Of a stretch of DNA of 64,000 nucleotides, positions 9,500 through 19,194 are shown piece after piece; within the stretch, counting starts at the first letter, position 1, and each line of letters opens with the position of its first letter. Position numbers and translations under genes: made by a program. Source of the DNA: Prochlorococcus sp. AG-363-N16. GTDB lineage: Bacteria; Cyanobacteriota; Cyanobacteriia; PCC-6307; Cyanobiaceae. The notes under the pieces are model-generated. The model had not been told where the DNA came from. It was given only the letters and a program-made list of their open reading frames with translations, and did not search any database. The stretch covers positions 41,306 to 105,305 of the forward strand of contig QCFW01000005.1 in the NCBI GenBank assembly GCA_003280135.1. Direction: 5' to 3'.

Positions 9500-11313
9500 T
9501 GAAAAAAAAAGGTAATTTTTTTTTACTGTTAGCCATTAGTGCCTCAACAATTGGTTCCTTAACATCAGTTGTTGAAAAATTAACCATAAATTTAATTGAC
9601 AGCTCACTTCCCAACGCCAGTCAAATAAATTTGTTTAGTAGACCTGGAACTATAACGATTCTTTCAAAAAACCATAAAGTTCTTAAAAAGCTCGGTCCAA
9701 CAAGTAGAGAAAAAATTAAACCTGGAAGTATCCCTCCAAAAGTTAAACAAGCTTTTATAGCAGCAGAAGACAGAAGATTTTACAAGCACAATGGAGTTGA
9801 TGTATTGGCTATCACTAGAGCAGTAGTCATTAATATAAAAAACAGATCAATCCTTGAAGGTGGCAGCACTATTACACAACAACTTGCAAGAATTATTTTC
9901 CTAAACCAAGATAGAACTTTAGTTAGGAAAGCAAAAGAAATAGCACTTGCTTATAAATTGGAACGGCAATTAGATAAAAACGAAATACTTCGACAATACA
10001 TTAATAATGTCTATTTGGGCTCTAATGCTTACGGTATTGCAGATGCCTCCTGGATTTATTTTTCCAAATCACCTTCCTCACTCACTCTGGGAGAAGCTGC
10101 TTTAATAGCAGGTTTAGCACCAGCACCCTCAATTTATTCACCGTTAGTCAATATAGAATTAGCCCTTAAACAACAAGCAAAAGTTCTCAAAAAAATGAAG
10201 CTCGAAGGCTTTATTTCTGAAGAAGAGTTTACAAAAGCATTAATCTCTCCCTTAACTCTAAAACCGGCTAAACCAAAGTTCTCAAAAAGCGAAGTCCCTT
10301 TTTTTACAAGCTGGGTTGAACAAACACTTCCAAAACTTCTATCTCAAGAAGAGTTAGAAATTGGTGGTATTTCTATCCATACTAGCCTCAATCTCAAATG
10401 GCAAAACCAAGCTCAGCAACTAATTAAAAACGAAACTCCTAACGAAATTGAAGGAGCAATCGTTGCGATTGAACCAAGCACTGGTCTAATAAGAGTGCTT
10501 GTAGGTGGGAAAGATTTTGAAACCAATGAATTCAATAGAGCAACACAAGCGCTGAGATCTCCAGGATCTACTTTTAAGATTTTCCCCTATGCAGCTGCCA
10601 TTCAAAAAGGATATAAGCCCGAAGATCTGCTATTTGACACTCCTCGATGTTGGTATGGCTACTGTCCAAAGAATTTTGGAGACCTATATTTTGGAGAAGT
10701 CTCTTTAACAGAAGCATTTCAAAAATCACTGAACACAGTAGCTATAGATCTATTAAATAACGTTGGATTTAAAGACGTAATTTCTATTGCTAATAAGCTA
10801 GGCGTAGGTGATGAAAATGGTTTAGGAGAGTACTACTCTTTAGGTATAGGCTCACATGAGGAAACAGTACTAAATATGACGGGAGCTTATGCAGGGATTA
10901 CAAATAGAGGAATATACATGAAGCCTAGCCCAATAGAGGAAATTATAGGTCCTAAAAAGCAAGTCATATGGAGTAAAGAAAAAGATGGAGCTAAAGGTGT
11001 CAAGGTAATTTCAATCAAAGTTGCTGATGTCTTGAATCGGATGCTTCAGAAAGTTGTAATAGATGGGACTGGAGAAGCTGCATTTATAAAAGGAATTCAA
11101 ATAGCAGGAAAGACTGGAACTTCTGAAGGAGATAGAGATCTATGGTTTATTGGCTCAGTACCAGAACTTACAGTCGGAGTATGGCTAGGAAATGACGACA
11201 ATTCACCAACAAATGGAGGAAGCAGCGATGCAGCATTGATGTGGAAAAAATTTATTTTAAGGATTCTGGAGGACCTACCAACTAGTAATTCTCCTCCAAA
11301 ACCAAAATCATAA
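9499..11313 (+). CDS. Class A penicillin-binding protein (glycosyltransferase/transpeptidase)
   Basis: Bifunctional peptidoglycan synthase of the PBP1A/1B type. A short N-terminal hydrophobic anchor is followed by the GT51 glycosyltransferase domain with AAEDRRFYKHNGVDV (catalytic Glu, about residues 89-103) and EGGSTITQQLARI. The transpeptidase domain carries SPGSTFKIF (SxxK, catalytic Ser), SLN (SxN) and KTGTSEG (KTG). All catalytic motifs are intact, so it should be active. The start is GTG at 9499, overlapping the chlG stop; the first codons include an A9 and a T9 run. 604 aa is on the short side for class A enzymes, as in other picocyanobacteria. Confidence 0.93.
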   Translation: MKKKGNFFLLLAISASTIGSLTSVVEKLTINLIDSSLPNASQINLFSRPGTITILSKNHKVLKKLGPTSREKIKPGSIPPKVKQAFIAAEDRRFYKHNGVDVLAITRAVVINIKNRSILEGGSTITQQLARIIFLNQDRTLVRKAKEIALAYKLERQLDKNEILRQYINNVYLGSNAYGIADASWIYFSKSPSSLTLGEAALIAGLAPAPSIYSPLVNIELALKQQAKVLKKMKLEGFISEEEFTKALISPLTLKPAKPKFSKSEVPFFTSWVEQTLPKLLSQEELEIGGISIHTSLNLKWQNQAQQLIKNETPNEIEGAIVAIEPSTGLIRVLVGGKDFETNEFNRATQALRSPGSTFKIFPYAAAIQKGYKPEDLLFDTPRCWYGYCPKNFGDLYFGEVSLTEAFQKSLNTVAIDLLNNVGFKDVISIANKLGVGDENGLGEYYSLGIGSHEETVLNMTGAYAGITNRGIYMKPSPIEEIIGPKKQVIWSKEKDGAKGVKVISIKVADVLNRMLQKVVIDGTGEAAFIKGIQIAGKTGTSEGDRDLWFIGSVPELTVGVWLGNDDNSPTNGGSSDAALMWKKFILRILEDLPTSNSPPKPKS

Positions 11314-11346
11314 GTTTATTGGTATTAGCTTTTCTCAAAGGATTTT

Positions 11347-12663
11347 TTACACATAGTCTATAACTGCGGCATAAAACCCATCTCCTTTAACCGAATCATC
11401 AGGCCAAATCTGCTTCTCATATGTAAGTTTTATTCCTGGAGTAATTGATATAAATTTATTAACTTGCAATGAGTTTTCTTTAGGGTGAATAGTACAAGTT
11501 GAATAAACAAGACGACCTCCAACACTCAATAGGGGTATAACGCCTTCTAACAGTTTCTCCTGTAACTGCACAAGGTCATAAATTTTAGCTGGAGACATTC
11601 TCCATCGAGCATCTGGATTTCTTGCTAGCGTTCCTAATCCTGAGCATGGCGCATCTAATAAGATTCTTTGAAAATAACCTTTCCACTCTTTTTTCTTGTC
11701 CAATAACGAAGATGAATCAGCAACCAAGTAATTTAACGACTTAAGTCCTAATCGACGTGCACTTTGAGAAACTCTGTTTAAACGTTTCAGGTTGCGGTCT
11801 ACCGCCCAGATTTCTCCTTGGTCATTGATCAGTTCAGCAATATGTGTTGTTTTACTACCAGGTGCTGCACAAGCATCAAGAATCCTCTCTCCTGGTTGAG
11901 CCTCCAAGAGTGGAGCAATCCATTGAGAGGAGCGATCCTGCACGGACCATTTACCTTGCTCATACCCTGGCCACTTAGTTAAATCTCCAAGCCCAGTAAG
12001 AACCTCTAATCCATATTGGCATTCTCTTATAGGAAGATTTAATATTTCCGCAGACTGAAATTCCAGCTGAAGGTCATGCAATGTTGTCCTTCTGCGATTT
12101 ACCCTTAAGTCGAAGGAAGGTAGTTGATTTGATGCTTTAGCAAAAGTTTCAGCACCTTGCTCACCACGCCAAGAAATTAATTCTTTTACCAACCAATCAG
12201 GAAGGGAATGTCTCTGCGCTAATTGAGTTACAAGTGTCGAAGGCTTAGGAAGGCCCTTACCTAGCTCTAAAGTACGAATTGTTTTACGAAGAATAGCATT
12301 GACAACTGGAGCTAATTTCGACAATTTATTATTTTTCGCAAGTTCAACAGTTGTATCAACTGCAGCAGAGAAAGGAATTCTTTCCATTTTAAGTATTTGA
12401 TACAAGCCAACATGAAGTAACCATCTCAACAAAGGCGGTTGTTTCAGTGCTTCTACCTTTGCTAAATGATTAATCCAACAATCCAACAGCTTGCGTTGAC
12501 GAATAGCCCCATAAGATAATTCAGTTAAGAGTTTTCTATCAATTTCTTTAAAAGAATATTTTTTGACAACTCTATCTAATGCCACATCTGCGTAAGCGCC
12601 TGAGGATACAGCTTGCAGAACTTCCCATGCTGCTTTTCTTGGCAGTAATCCTGGTTTTGACAA
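11347..12663 (-). CDS. rsmB: 16S rRNA (cytosine-967-C5)-methyltransferase RsmB/Sun
   Basis: SAM-dependent RNA m5C methyltransferase. The N-terminal NusB-like RNA-binding domain (residues about 5-135) is followed by the catalytic domain with LDACAAPGSKTTHIAELI (SAM motif I). LDAPCSGLGTLARNPD follows, then YSTCTIHPKEN with the catalytic Cys of the TC motif. Length 438 aa fits. It is convergent with the penicillin-binding protein gene (33-bp gap). About 220 bp without a gene separate it from trmH; no obvious feature was seen there apart from AT-rich sequence. Confidence 0.93.
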   Translation of the reverse strand: MSKPGLLPRKAAWEVLQAVSSGAYADVALDRVVKKYSFKEIDRKLLTELSYGAIRQRKLLDCWINHLAKVEALKQPPLLRWLLHVGLYQILKMERIPFSAAVDTTVELAKNNKLSKLAPVVNAILRKTIRTLELGKGLPKPSTLVTQLAQRHSLPDWLVKELISWRGEQGAETFAKASNQLPSFDLRVNRRRTTLHDLQLEFQSAEILNLPIRECQYGLEVLTGLGDLTKWPGYEQGKWSVQDRSSQWIAPLLEAQPGERILDACAAPGSKTTHIAELINDQGEIWAVDRNLKRLNRVSQSARRLGLKSLNYLVADSSSLLDKKKEWKGYFQRILLDAPCSGLGTLARNPDARWRMSPAKIYDLVQLQEKLLEGVIPLLSVGGRLVYSTCTIHPKENSLQVNKFISITPGIKLTYEKQIWPDDSVKGDGFYAAVIDYV

Positions 12664-12883
12664 TTTACAAGAAATGCAGAGATATATTAAAGAAGTTCAT
12701 TTGTAACCATACAAAAGTTTCAATTTTTTTTATCGATATATTCTTAAAGATATCAATCCTTTGAACTTAAAGGTATGAAGCGCACGAAAATTCACAAAGG
12801 AATAAAATAGAGCATCTATAAACTTATTGCCTTTAGCCTAAAATCGACTAGAAAAAGATGTAAAGACATCATGAGAATTATCC

Positions 12884-13573
12884 ATGCCAATATTGCCTCG
12901 TCGCTTTGAAAAGCTTAAATCTGTTCTTAACTATAGAATGTCAAATCTCACTATACTTGTTGAAAATGTTGAAAAACCCCATAATCTTTCTGCGATTATG
13001 CGCACATGTGATGCGGTGGGTGTTTTAGAAGTTCATACAATTTCAAATGAAAAAAAAATTACAACTTTTAATAGCACTGCTCAAGGAAGTCAAAAATGGG
13101 TCGGATTAAAAAATCACCAAACAATAGAAAAAGCTGTAGATGCATTAAAAGTATTGGGCTTCAAATTATATGGTACTAATCTTAAAACAGATGCAACTGA
13201 CTACAGACTATGTGACTACACAGGACCTACAGCATTTGTATTAGGAGCGGAGAAGTGGGGTTTGACAAATACAGCAACAAGATTAATGGATCAAGATATT
13301 TTTGTACCAATGAGAGGTATGGTTCAATCGCTTAATGTTTCAGTAGCAGCAGCAACGCTCCTCTTTGAGGCATTACGTCAAAGAGAGCTTGCAGGCGATG
13401 TTCCCAAAAATGGAGAAGGCTTAACAAAAAAAATCTACAACAAAATATTGTTTGAATGGGCATATCCAGAAGTTGCTAACTGGTGTAAAAGCATAGGTAG
13501 AAATTATCCAGCTATTGGCCCTAATGGCCAAATTCTAGAACAGTTGCCGAGAAATCTAAGATTGCCTCATTAG
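12884..13573 (+). CDS. trmH: tRNA (guanosine-2'-O)-methyltransferase, TrmH/SpoU family
   Basis: SPOUT-class RNA methyltransferase, most likely forming Gm18 in tRNA. The three SpoU motifs are present: NPHN-like KPHNLSAIMRTCDAVGV (about residues 31-47), FVLGAEKWGL (about 118-127) and VPMRGMVQSLNVSVAAATLLFEALRQR near 145-170. These form the trefoil-knot SAM site. The protein is 229 aa, matching TrmH rather than the larger RlmB. The start ATG at 12884 (PILPRRFEKLK) fits the usual N-terminus of TrmH. It stands alone, convergent with the oligopeptide-type permease gene. Confidence 0.9.
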   Translation: MPILPRRFEKLKSVLNYRMSNLTILVENVEKPHNLSAIMRTCDAVGVLEVHTISNEKKITTFNSTAQGSQKWVGLKNHQTIEKAVDALKVLGFKLYGTNLKTDATDYRLCDYTGPTAFVLGAEKWGLTNTATRLMDQDIFVPMRGMVQSLNVSVAAATLLFEALRQRELAGDVPKNGEGLTKKIYNKILFEWAYPEVANWCKSIGRNYPAIGPNGQILEQLPRNLRLPH

Positions 13574-13589
13574 CACCAGATTTTCTCAT

Positions 13590-14465
13590 TTATGTATTTG
13601 ATTCATTTAGTTCATTAAGATTGACAATTATCTCTAGACCTTCTCCAATAAAAGAAAAAGCCAATACTAGTCCCAACATTGCTATACCTGGAAATAGGGC
13701 TGTCCACCAAATACCAACCGGAACTGCATCTAATGCAAGATTTAAATCACTACCCCACTCTGGTATTGTCTCAGGAAGTCCTAGGCCTAAAAAGCCAAGT
13801 CCTCCAAGAACCAACACTGCATCAGCAGCATTCAGAGTCAAAAGAACAGGTACTGAAGAGACAACATTCCTAAGCAAATATTTTCCCATAATCCAAAAAG
13901 GTCCTGCTCCAATTACACGAGCTGCTTCAACATATAGTTCACTTTTGGCTTGAGCAGTCTGGTTTCTTACTACACGAAAATATTGAGGCGTATAAACTAC
14001 ACATAAAGCTATTGCGGCATTAAAGATTCCTCGACCCAAGAGAAATGCAATAACTACTGAAAGTAGTAATACTGGTATTGTATATAAGGTTTCCATAAAT
14101 AAAACAATGACTCTATCAACCATTCCTCCTAGATAGCCACTTAAGATCCCTAAAGGTATCCCAATGATTACAGCCAAAGTGACTGCCAAAAGAACAATTA
14201 TAATAGCCACTCGACTTCCTTCCAAAGTTCTTACACAAACATCTCTTCCCAATCGATCTGTACCACACCAATGATCAATTGAAGGTGGGGAATAAATTGG
14301 ATTCCCAAGGCCTTCTTGAGGTTCTGGTAAAAAACCAAATTTAATAAATAAAGGAGTTAAGAAAGCTGTAAGCAAATAAATTGCCAACAAATATAAGCCC
14401 CATCTAAGCATTTTCCCTGAAAGGGTTCTATTCCGAAAGGTTTTATAAATGGATGGGTATCTCAA
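13590..14465 (-). CDS. ABC transporter permease, oligopeptide/nickel (DppC/OppC/NikC) type
   Basis: Inner-membrane permease of the BPD_transp_1 family. It has an N-terminal transmembrane segment, then the GTDRLGRDVCVRTLEGSR motif typical of DppC/OppC-type proteins. About five further hydrophobic helices follow, with the EAA loop YVEAARVIGAGPFWIMGKYLLRN (about residues 180-202) that contacts the ATPase. Full length at 291 aa. No binding protein, second permease or ATPase lies beside it, so it is an orphan component whose partners must be elsewhere. The substrate cannot be told from the sequence; short peptides are the usual one. Confidence 0.88.
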   Translation of the reverse strand: MRYPSIYKTFRNRTLSGKMLRWGLYLLAIYLLTAFLTPLFIKFGFLPEPQEGLGNPIYSPPSIDHWCGTDRLGRDVCVRTLEGSRVAIIIVLLAVTLAVIIGIPLGILSGYLGGMVDRVIVLFMETLYTIPVLLLSVVIAFLLGRGIFNAAIALCVVYTPQYFRVVRNQTAQAKSELYVEAARVIGAGPFWIMGKYLLRNVVSSVPVLLTLNAADAVLVLGGLGFLGLGLPETIPEWGSDLNLALDAVPVGIWWTALFPGIAMLGLVLAFSFIGEGLEIIVNLNELNESNT

Positions 14466-14543
14466 TTAAATCAACCAAAAAGTACAATAAGGGTAGAATT
14501 TCTATTAAAGTTAGGCTTGAATAGAAAAGTAAAAGCAATCACA

Positions 14544-14714
14544 ATGAAGCTAAACAATCAAGGACTAACGGTTGGAGAGTTAACGATGGCAATCACTGTC
14601 CTTATAATACTCACTCTGACATGGTCTGCATTTAACAACAACCAAGATTCCTTAGAAAATTCAATGCATATAAATAACGACAGGGTCTCTCTGGTTTTTC
14701 ATAATGAAGTTTAA
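14544..14714 (+). CDS. Very short type IV prepilin-like protein
   Basis: The 56-aa frame starts with a short basic leader (KLNNQG). A cleavage-like site G/LTVGE follows, with the conserved Glu at mature position 5, then a hydrophobic helix LTMAITVLIILTLTWSAF. This is the prepilin peptidase signature of type IV pilins and minor pseudopilins. The mature part after the helix is only about 25 residues, with no room for a normal pilin globular domain. ATG at 14544 is preferred; a TTG at 14517 would add nine basic residues. It is convergent with lepA, two bases apart. No other pilin gene is in the window. Function is inferred only from the N-terminus. Confidence 0.6.
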   Translation: MKLNNQGLTVGELTMAITVLIILTLTWSAFNNNQDSLENSMHINNDRVSLVFHNEV

Positions 14715-14716
14715 AG

Positions 14717-16525
14717 TTATTTATTTAATTTCAAAACTGCCATAAAAGCCTCCTGAGGAACATCTACTTTTCCCATAGACTTCATCCTTTTCTTTCCTTT
14801 TGCCTGCTTCTTTAATAATTTTTTCTTCCTTGAGATATCTCCTCCATAACACTTTGCCAACACATCCTTTCTTAGGGCACTTATGCTTTCACTCGCTATC
14901 ACTCTACTACCAATAGATGCCTGAAGAGGGATCTTGAATTGTTGCTTTGGTATCAATTCTTTTAATTTTTCAACAAGAGCTCTTCCAACCCCATAGGCTT
15001 TTTCCCTATGAACAATAGTAGTCAATGGATCTGCTTTTTCTGAATTAATTAATACATCTAATCGAACCAAATCATTTCTACGATAACCAATCAAATGGTA
15101 CTCCATAGATGCATAGCCTTTTGTCCTACTTTTCATCTCATCAAAGAAATTGGTCACGACCTCAGCTAGAGGTATCTCGTAAACAAGTGTAACACGATTA
15201 GTAGTCATATATTTCATATCAACAAAATCTCCTCGACGATCTTGGCACAATCCCATCAAAGTGCCATTGTAATCATTTGGAGTATAAATCTCTAGACGAA
15301 CGTAAGGTTCTTCTAGTGAATCTCTTTTTTGTGGATCGGGCAATGTAGCGGGATTATCAACCATCAGTGCTTTTCCGTCCAACATATTCACTTTGTAAAT
15401 TACAGATGGTGCCGTAACAATTAAATCCAGATCATATTCTCTCTCTAATCTTTCCTGAACAATTTCCATATGCAGAAGACCAAGAAATCCACATCGAAAA
15501 CCGAATCCCATTGCACTACTGGTTTCCGGCTCATATTTCAACGCAGCATCTGAAAGTTGTAGCTTTTCCAACGATTCTCTCAAATCTGGATATTGATCTG
15601 CATCAGTTGGAAAAAGTCCACAAAAAACCATTGGTTTTGCTTCTGTATAACCTGGTAAAGGTTCTTCAGCAGGAGCATTGAACAGCGTGATTGTATCGCC
15701 TACTCGAGCATCTGCCACTGCCTTGATTGATGCTGCCAAGTAACCAACTTCTCCTGCATGCAGTTCCTCTACTTTTTTTTGCTCTGGAGCCATTACACCA
15801 ATTTCATCAATATCATAGCTCTTTTTACTAGCCATTAAAAGAACTTTATCTCTATGAGTAATTGTTCCGGAAATAATTCTAAAGTACACAATTACACCCC
15901 TATAAGGATCATAATAAGAATCGAATATCAAAGCTTTTGTCAAATTGTCTACTAAATCTTCAGGTGCTGGGACACGATCAACTACTGCTTGGAGAATTTC
16001 AGGGATCCCTAAACCTGTCTTTGCTGAGCATTCAATAGCTTTCGATGTATCCAGTCCAATGATTGACTCAATTTCATTCTTAATTCTTTCGGGATCTGAG
16101 CCTGGTAAGTCAACCTTGTTCAAAACAGGAATAATTTCCAGATCATTTTCTAAAGCCAAGTAAACATTTGCTAATGTCTGAGCTTCAACTCCCTGACTTG
16201 CATCAACGACAAGTAAAGCTCCTTCACAAGCTTGCAATGATCTACTTACCTCATAAGAAAAATCTACATGTCCTGGCGTATCAATTAAATTTAAAACATA
16301 GTCTTTACCATCTAAAGCTTTGTAATTCATCCTGGCTGCTTGCAATTTAATAGTTATTCCCCTCTCTCTCTCCAAATCCATATTGTCAAGAAATTGATCT
16401 TGCATATCTCTTGAAGCAACCGTATCCGTATCTTGTAAAAGCCTGTCAGCAAGAGTTGACTTGCCATGATCAATATGAGCAATAATGCAAAAGTTTCTTA
16501 ATCTTGAAGCAGGAGCATCTGTCAT
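14717..16525 (-). CDS. lepA: Elongation factor 4 (LepA), ribosome back-translocase GTPase
   Basis: Translational GTPase that acts on stalled or mistranslocated ribosomes. G1 is [15 protein letters not shown] (near residue 16); then ERGITIKLQ (G2), DTPGHVDF (G3) and [13 protein letters not shown] (G4). Domains II, III, V and the LepA-specific C-terminal domain follow, ending [23 protein letters not shown]. Length about 602 aa is standard. The start is placed at MTDAPASR, the conserved cyanobacterial N-terminus; the frame also has an ATG three codons earlier. It is separated from mqo upstream by about 50 bases on the same strand. Confidence 0.97.
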   Translation of the reverse strand: MTDAPASRLRNFCIIAHIDHGKSTLADRLLQDTDTVASRDMQDQFLDNMDLERERGITIKLQAARMNYKALDGKDYVLNLIDTPGHVDFSYEVSRSLQACEGALLVVDASQGVEAQTLANVYLALENDLEIIPVLNKVDLPGSDPERIKNEIESIIGLDTSKAIECSAKTGLGIPEILQAVVDRVPAPEDLVDNLTKALIFDSYYDPYRGVIVYFRIISGTITHRDKVLLMASKKSYDIDEIGVMAPEQKKVEELHAGEVGYLAASIKAVADARVGDTITLFNAPAEEPLPGYTEAKPMVFCGLFPTDADQYPDLRESLEKLQLSDAALKYEPETSSAMGFGFRCGFLGLLHMEIVQERLEREYDLDLIVTAPSVIYKVNMLDGKALMVDNPATLPDPQKRDSLEEPYVRLEIYTPNDYNGTLMGLCQDRRGDFVDMKYMTTNRVTLVYEIPLAEVVTNFFDEMKSRTKGYASMEYHLIGYRRNDLVRLDVLINSEKADPLTTIVHREKAYGVGRALVEKLKELIPKQQFKIPLQASIGSRVIASESISALRKDVLAKCYGGDISRKKKLLKKQAKGKKRMKSMGKVDVPQEAFMAVLKLNK

Positions 16526-16576
16526 GTTGATCAATCTATAATCATCGAATGAAGGGAACGCTGTTCAAAAAGGTTT

Positions 16577-18067
16577 TTAACAAAATCCAAGGATTGTATT
16601 AGTTCTATTGCGAACTCTTCTAGATAGGGATCTGTCTTCATTTAAGGCATCACCATAACTAGGTAAAAGCTTTTTTAGCTTTGTTTGCCATTGTTCTGTA
16701 GACATTTTCTCAACCCAACAAGAGTTTAATACTTCCAGCATAATTGCAATTGCAATGCTTGCTCCTGGAGAAGCCCCCAATAAAGCAGCCAAAGAACCAT
16801 CAGATGAAGTCACTACTTCTGTGCCCATTTTAAGAATGCCTCCTTTAGAGGTCCTTTTAATAATCTGCACCCGTTGACCAGCGACAGATAATTTCCAATC
16901 TTTCCGCTTTGCTTCTGGGAAAAAGCTTCTCAGGGAATCAATTCTGTCGCTCTGATCTTGTTGTAATTGGCTAAGCAAATAAGAGACTAAATCAAAATTG
17001 TTAATTCCTACTTGCAACATAGAGCTGAGATTACGGGGCTTGATAGATCGAAACAAGTCCCATCGAGAGCCATGTTTTAAAAACTTTGTATTAAAGCCAG
17101 CAAAAGGTCCAAAGAGAAGTGACCGTTTACCATTTATCCATCTTGTATCCAAGTGAGGTACTGACATTGGAGGAGCACCTGCAAGAGCATTTCCATAAAC
17201 CTTAGCGTTATGTTTTTCTATTAATTCTTTTTCCTCACAAATTAACCACTTCCCACTCACTGGAAAGCCACCATATGAAGCACCTTCAGGAATCTTAGAT
17301 TCTTGTAAGAGTGACAATGCTCCTCCTCCGGCTCCAATAAAAACAAATGAACTTTCAACGGAGTACGTATTGGATTGATCTTCTAAAGATATTTCCCATA
17401 AGCCATTACTCTTTTTAGTCAAAGTCTTAACTTCTGTTGAATATCTCACTTTGACCCCCGAATTTTCTTCTAATAGCTTCATATAGGTCCTAGTCAATGC
17501 CCCAAAATCAATATCAGTACCTCTACTCATTCTGGTGGCGGCAACTTTTTGCAGCGGATCTCTACCATTCATCACCATAGGTATCCACTCCTTTATTACT
17601 CCAGGGTCTTCGCTGAACTCCATATCTGAAAAAGCACTTTCTAAGTTCATTTGCAGATATCTTTGCTTTAAGAAATCAATATCCATATCTCTAGAAACGA
17701 AACTGATATGAGGAAGAATCCTTAAAAAATCACTCGGTATTATTCGTCCTGCCTCTGTTAGAGAAGCCCAAAATTCTAAACTTTGCTCAAAGTAACTATT
17801 TATTTGCAAAGCTTTTTGAATCTCTACAGAACCATTCTCAAGCAAAGGTGTGTAATTAAGTTCACAATTTGCTGCATGACCAGTACCAGCATTATTCATG
17901 GCAGAACTACTCTCTAAGGCTGGTCCATGCAATCTCTCTACGATTAAAATATTCATTTGCGGCTCAAGCTCATTAAGAAGCAAAGCAAGAGAAGAACTCA
18001 TAATGCCAGCTCCTATAAGGACTGCATCGAAACGTTTTTCTGATCCTTTAATGTCAGAAATAAACAC
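16577..18067 (-). CDS. mqo: Malate:quinone oxidoreductase
   Basis: Peripheral membrane FAD enzyme that oxidises malate to oxaloacetate and passes electrons to quinone. The N-terminus has the FAD-binding [21 protein letters not shown], then [31 protein letters not shown], a hallmark of the Mqo family. [10 protein letters not shown] and the C-terminal FAD contact region ([12 protein letters not shown]) are also present. 496 aa is the family length. It may replace a soluble malate dehydrogenase in these reduced genomes (inference). Same strand as lepA, with a 51-bp gap; divergent from the Nfu gene. Confidence 0.93.
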   Translation of the reverse strand: MFISDIKGSEKRFDAVLIGAGIMSSSLALLLNELEPQMNILIVERLHGPALESSSAMNNAGTGHAANCELNYTPLLENGSVEIQKALQINSYFEQSLEFWASLTEAGRIIPSDFLRILPHISFVSRDMDIDFLKQRYLQMNLESAFSDMEFSEDPGVIKEWIPMVMNGRDPLQKVAATRMSRGTDIDFGALTRTYMKLLEENSGVKVRYSTEVKTLTKKSNGLWEISLEDQSNTYSVESSFVFIGAGGGALSLLQESKIPEGASYGGFPVSGKWLICEEKELIEKHNAKVYGNALAGAPPMSVPHLDTRWINGKRSLLFGPFAGFNTKFLKHGSRWDLFRSIKPRNLSSMLQVGINNFDLVSYLLSQLQQDQSDRIDSLRSFFPEAKRKDWKLSVAGQRVQIIKRTSKGGILKMGTEVVTSSDGSLAALLGASPGASIAIAIMLEVLNSCWVEKMSTEQWQTKLKKLLPSYGDALNEDRSLSRRVRNRTNTILGFC

Positions 18068-18154
18068 CTATAAAAATTTCCTTTTACTATTATGTATTAA
18101 TTGATTAGGCTAAAAGGATAAAGCCCAACAATCAAGAACAATCTATTTCAAGCT

Positions 18155-18385
18155 ATGGAACTCACCAAAGATAATGTTGAAAAGGTACTAGATGAATTAA
18201 GACCTTTTCTAATGGCTGATGGAGGAAATGTTGAAATCGTTGAAATCGATGGTCCTGTTGTGAAAGTAAGACTGCAAGGAGCCTGCGGAAGTTGTCCAAG
18301 TAGCACAATGACTTTAAAAATGGGAATAGAAAGAAAACTTCAAGAAATGATTCCTGAAGTTAGCGAAGTTATTCAAGTGCTTTAA
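18155..18385 (+). CDS. nfuA: NifU C-terminal-domain protein (Nfu-type Fe-S scaffold)
   Basis: Small (76 aa) Fe-S cluster scaffold or carrier. The sequence is a single Nfu domain: [22 protein letters not shown] followed by [14 protein letters not shown] with the CxxC pair that binds a 4Fe-4S cluster, and [13 protein letters not shown]. In cyanobacteria this stand-alone Nfu is the main scaffold that delivers clusters to photosystem I and other Fe-S proteins. ATG start at 18155. Divergent from mqo with about 87 bp between. Confidence 0.93.
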   Translation: MELTKDNVEKVLDELRPFLMADGGNVEIVEIDGPVVKVRLQGACGSCPSSTMTLKMGIERKLQEMIPEVSEVIQVL

Positions 18386-18408
18386 ACACAGACTTTTAAA
18401 GATATAAC

Positions 18409-18579
18409 TTAATTAACACTTGACTCTCTGTCATACTTTAGACCTCGATCATTCATCCATTGAGCTTCAGTCTTACAATATTGGGCATGCATAGAGACAT
18501 GTAAAAATTCAATCAAAATTAAAAGAGATACCAATCCAACTGGAACAAACCATAAAGGTGATGTGATACTAATTTTCAT
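18409..18579 (-). CDS. Small single-span membrane protein (56 aa), unrecognised
   Basis: ATG at 18579 opens a 56-codon frame: KISITSPLWFVPVGLVSLLI, then a hydrophobic continuation. A polar tail follows with one Cys (HAQYCKTEAQWMNDRG) and ends ESSVN. One transmembrane helix, residues about 8-28, is predicted by eye. The amino-acid composition looks coding (W/F/Y interspersed, charged tail). It fills a gap that would otherwise be about 280 bp, and is convergent with the Nfu gene, 23 bases away. I do not recognise the family. Confidence 0.5.
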   Translation of the reverse strand: MKISITSPLWFVPVGLVSLLILIEFLHVSMHAQYCKTEAQWMNDRGLKYDRESSVN

Positions 18580-18666
18580 TAAAATGAGCCTTGATTAGTT
18601 TGTAAGGATAAAAGGTGGTTTCTTAACTAGATTCTCATAAATTAAGTAGTCCTACATGTAAAGTAA

Positions 18667-18921
18667 TTAGCTATTTATTTCTGCATTTACTGCCTTTTCA
18701 AGATTTAAGCAGTCTAAAGGAAGCCCCCGATAAATAGCAATCATTAAAGGAGTAATTACACCTGCGACAAAAATTAATCGGTATATCTCCAATGAATTAC
18801 TACTTGCCATATATGTTAAAAAGTAAACCAAAGAAATATATCCATGAAAAATAAAGAACTTAACGGGGGCCAGCACCATTGAGCGAATTAAAGTGCCGAG
18901 GAAAAACAAAACTACTTTCAT
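18667..18921 (-). CDS. Small membrane protein (84 aa), unrecognised
   Basis: The protein has two to three hydrophobic stretches (residues 2-24, 26-40 and 48-64), short basic loops, and a soluble tail with one Cys (RGLPLDCLNLEKAVN). ATG start. No catalytic motif is visible. It lies on the same strand as the 56-aa membrane protein, 87 bp upstream of it. Both are followed by nothing recognisable, so they could form a small transcript. Function unknown; likely a lineage-specific membrane protein. Confidence 0.6.
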   Translation of the reverse strand: MKVVLFFLGTLIRSMVLAPVKFFIFHGYISLVYFLTYMASSNSLEIYRLIFVAGVITPLMIAIYRGLPLDCLNLEKAVNAEINS

Positions 18922-19120
18922 CTTCTAGTGAGTCTGCTAGGTAAAAACTAATAGCCAGCTCTTGACTATAGAGCAAGAAAAGCTGATTACTAGTGAATCT
19001 ACATCTTAATTGAGCAACAAGAAATCTTAATCAAAGCTAAATATCTATGTTTTTGTATCAGCATGAACTACCCATGATTGCATCTATATCAGAATATATT
19101 TATGTAGCAAAAGCTACAAA

Positions 19121-19190
19121 CGTTCACCTTGGAAACAAGGCGCAGCACGTGTCAGGCCATGGAACGGGGACCTGATCGTCCAAAGGACAA
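19121..19190 (+). promoter_or_regulatory. Probable glutamine-type riboswitch (glnA / Downstream-peptide RNA class) with switch-like hairpins
   Basis: P1 can form between cgttc (19121-19125) and gaacg (19162-19166). P2 is cctt/aagg (19127-19130 with 19137-19140) closed by loop ggaaac. The 5' CGTTCACC and 3' GGAACG ends match the glutamine-binding RNAs of cyanobacteria; the middle (cgcagcacgtgtcaggccat) differs from the classical glnA core. Downstream, gtcc (19178-19181) can pair with either ggac at 19168-19171 or ggac at 19185-19188. The second lies next to the ATG at 19195, so the two pairings are mutually exclusive and could mask the start region. Class assignment is inference from memory of the families. 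Confidence 0.5.
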
Positions 19191-19194
19191 TCCA

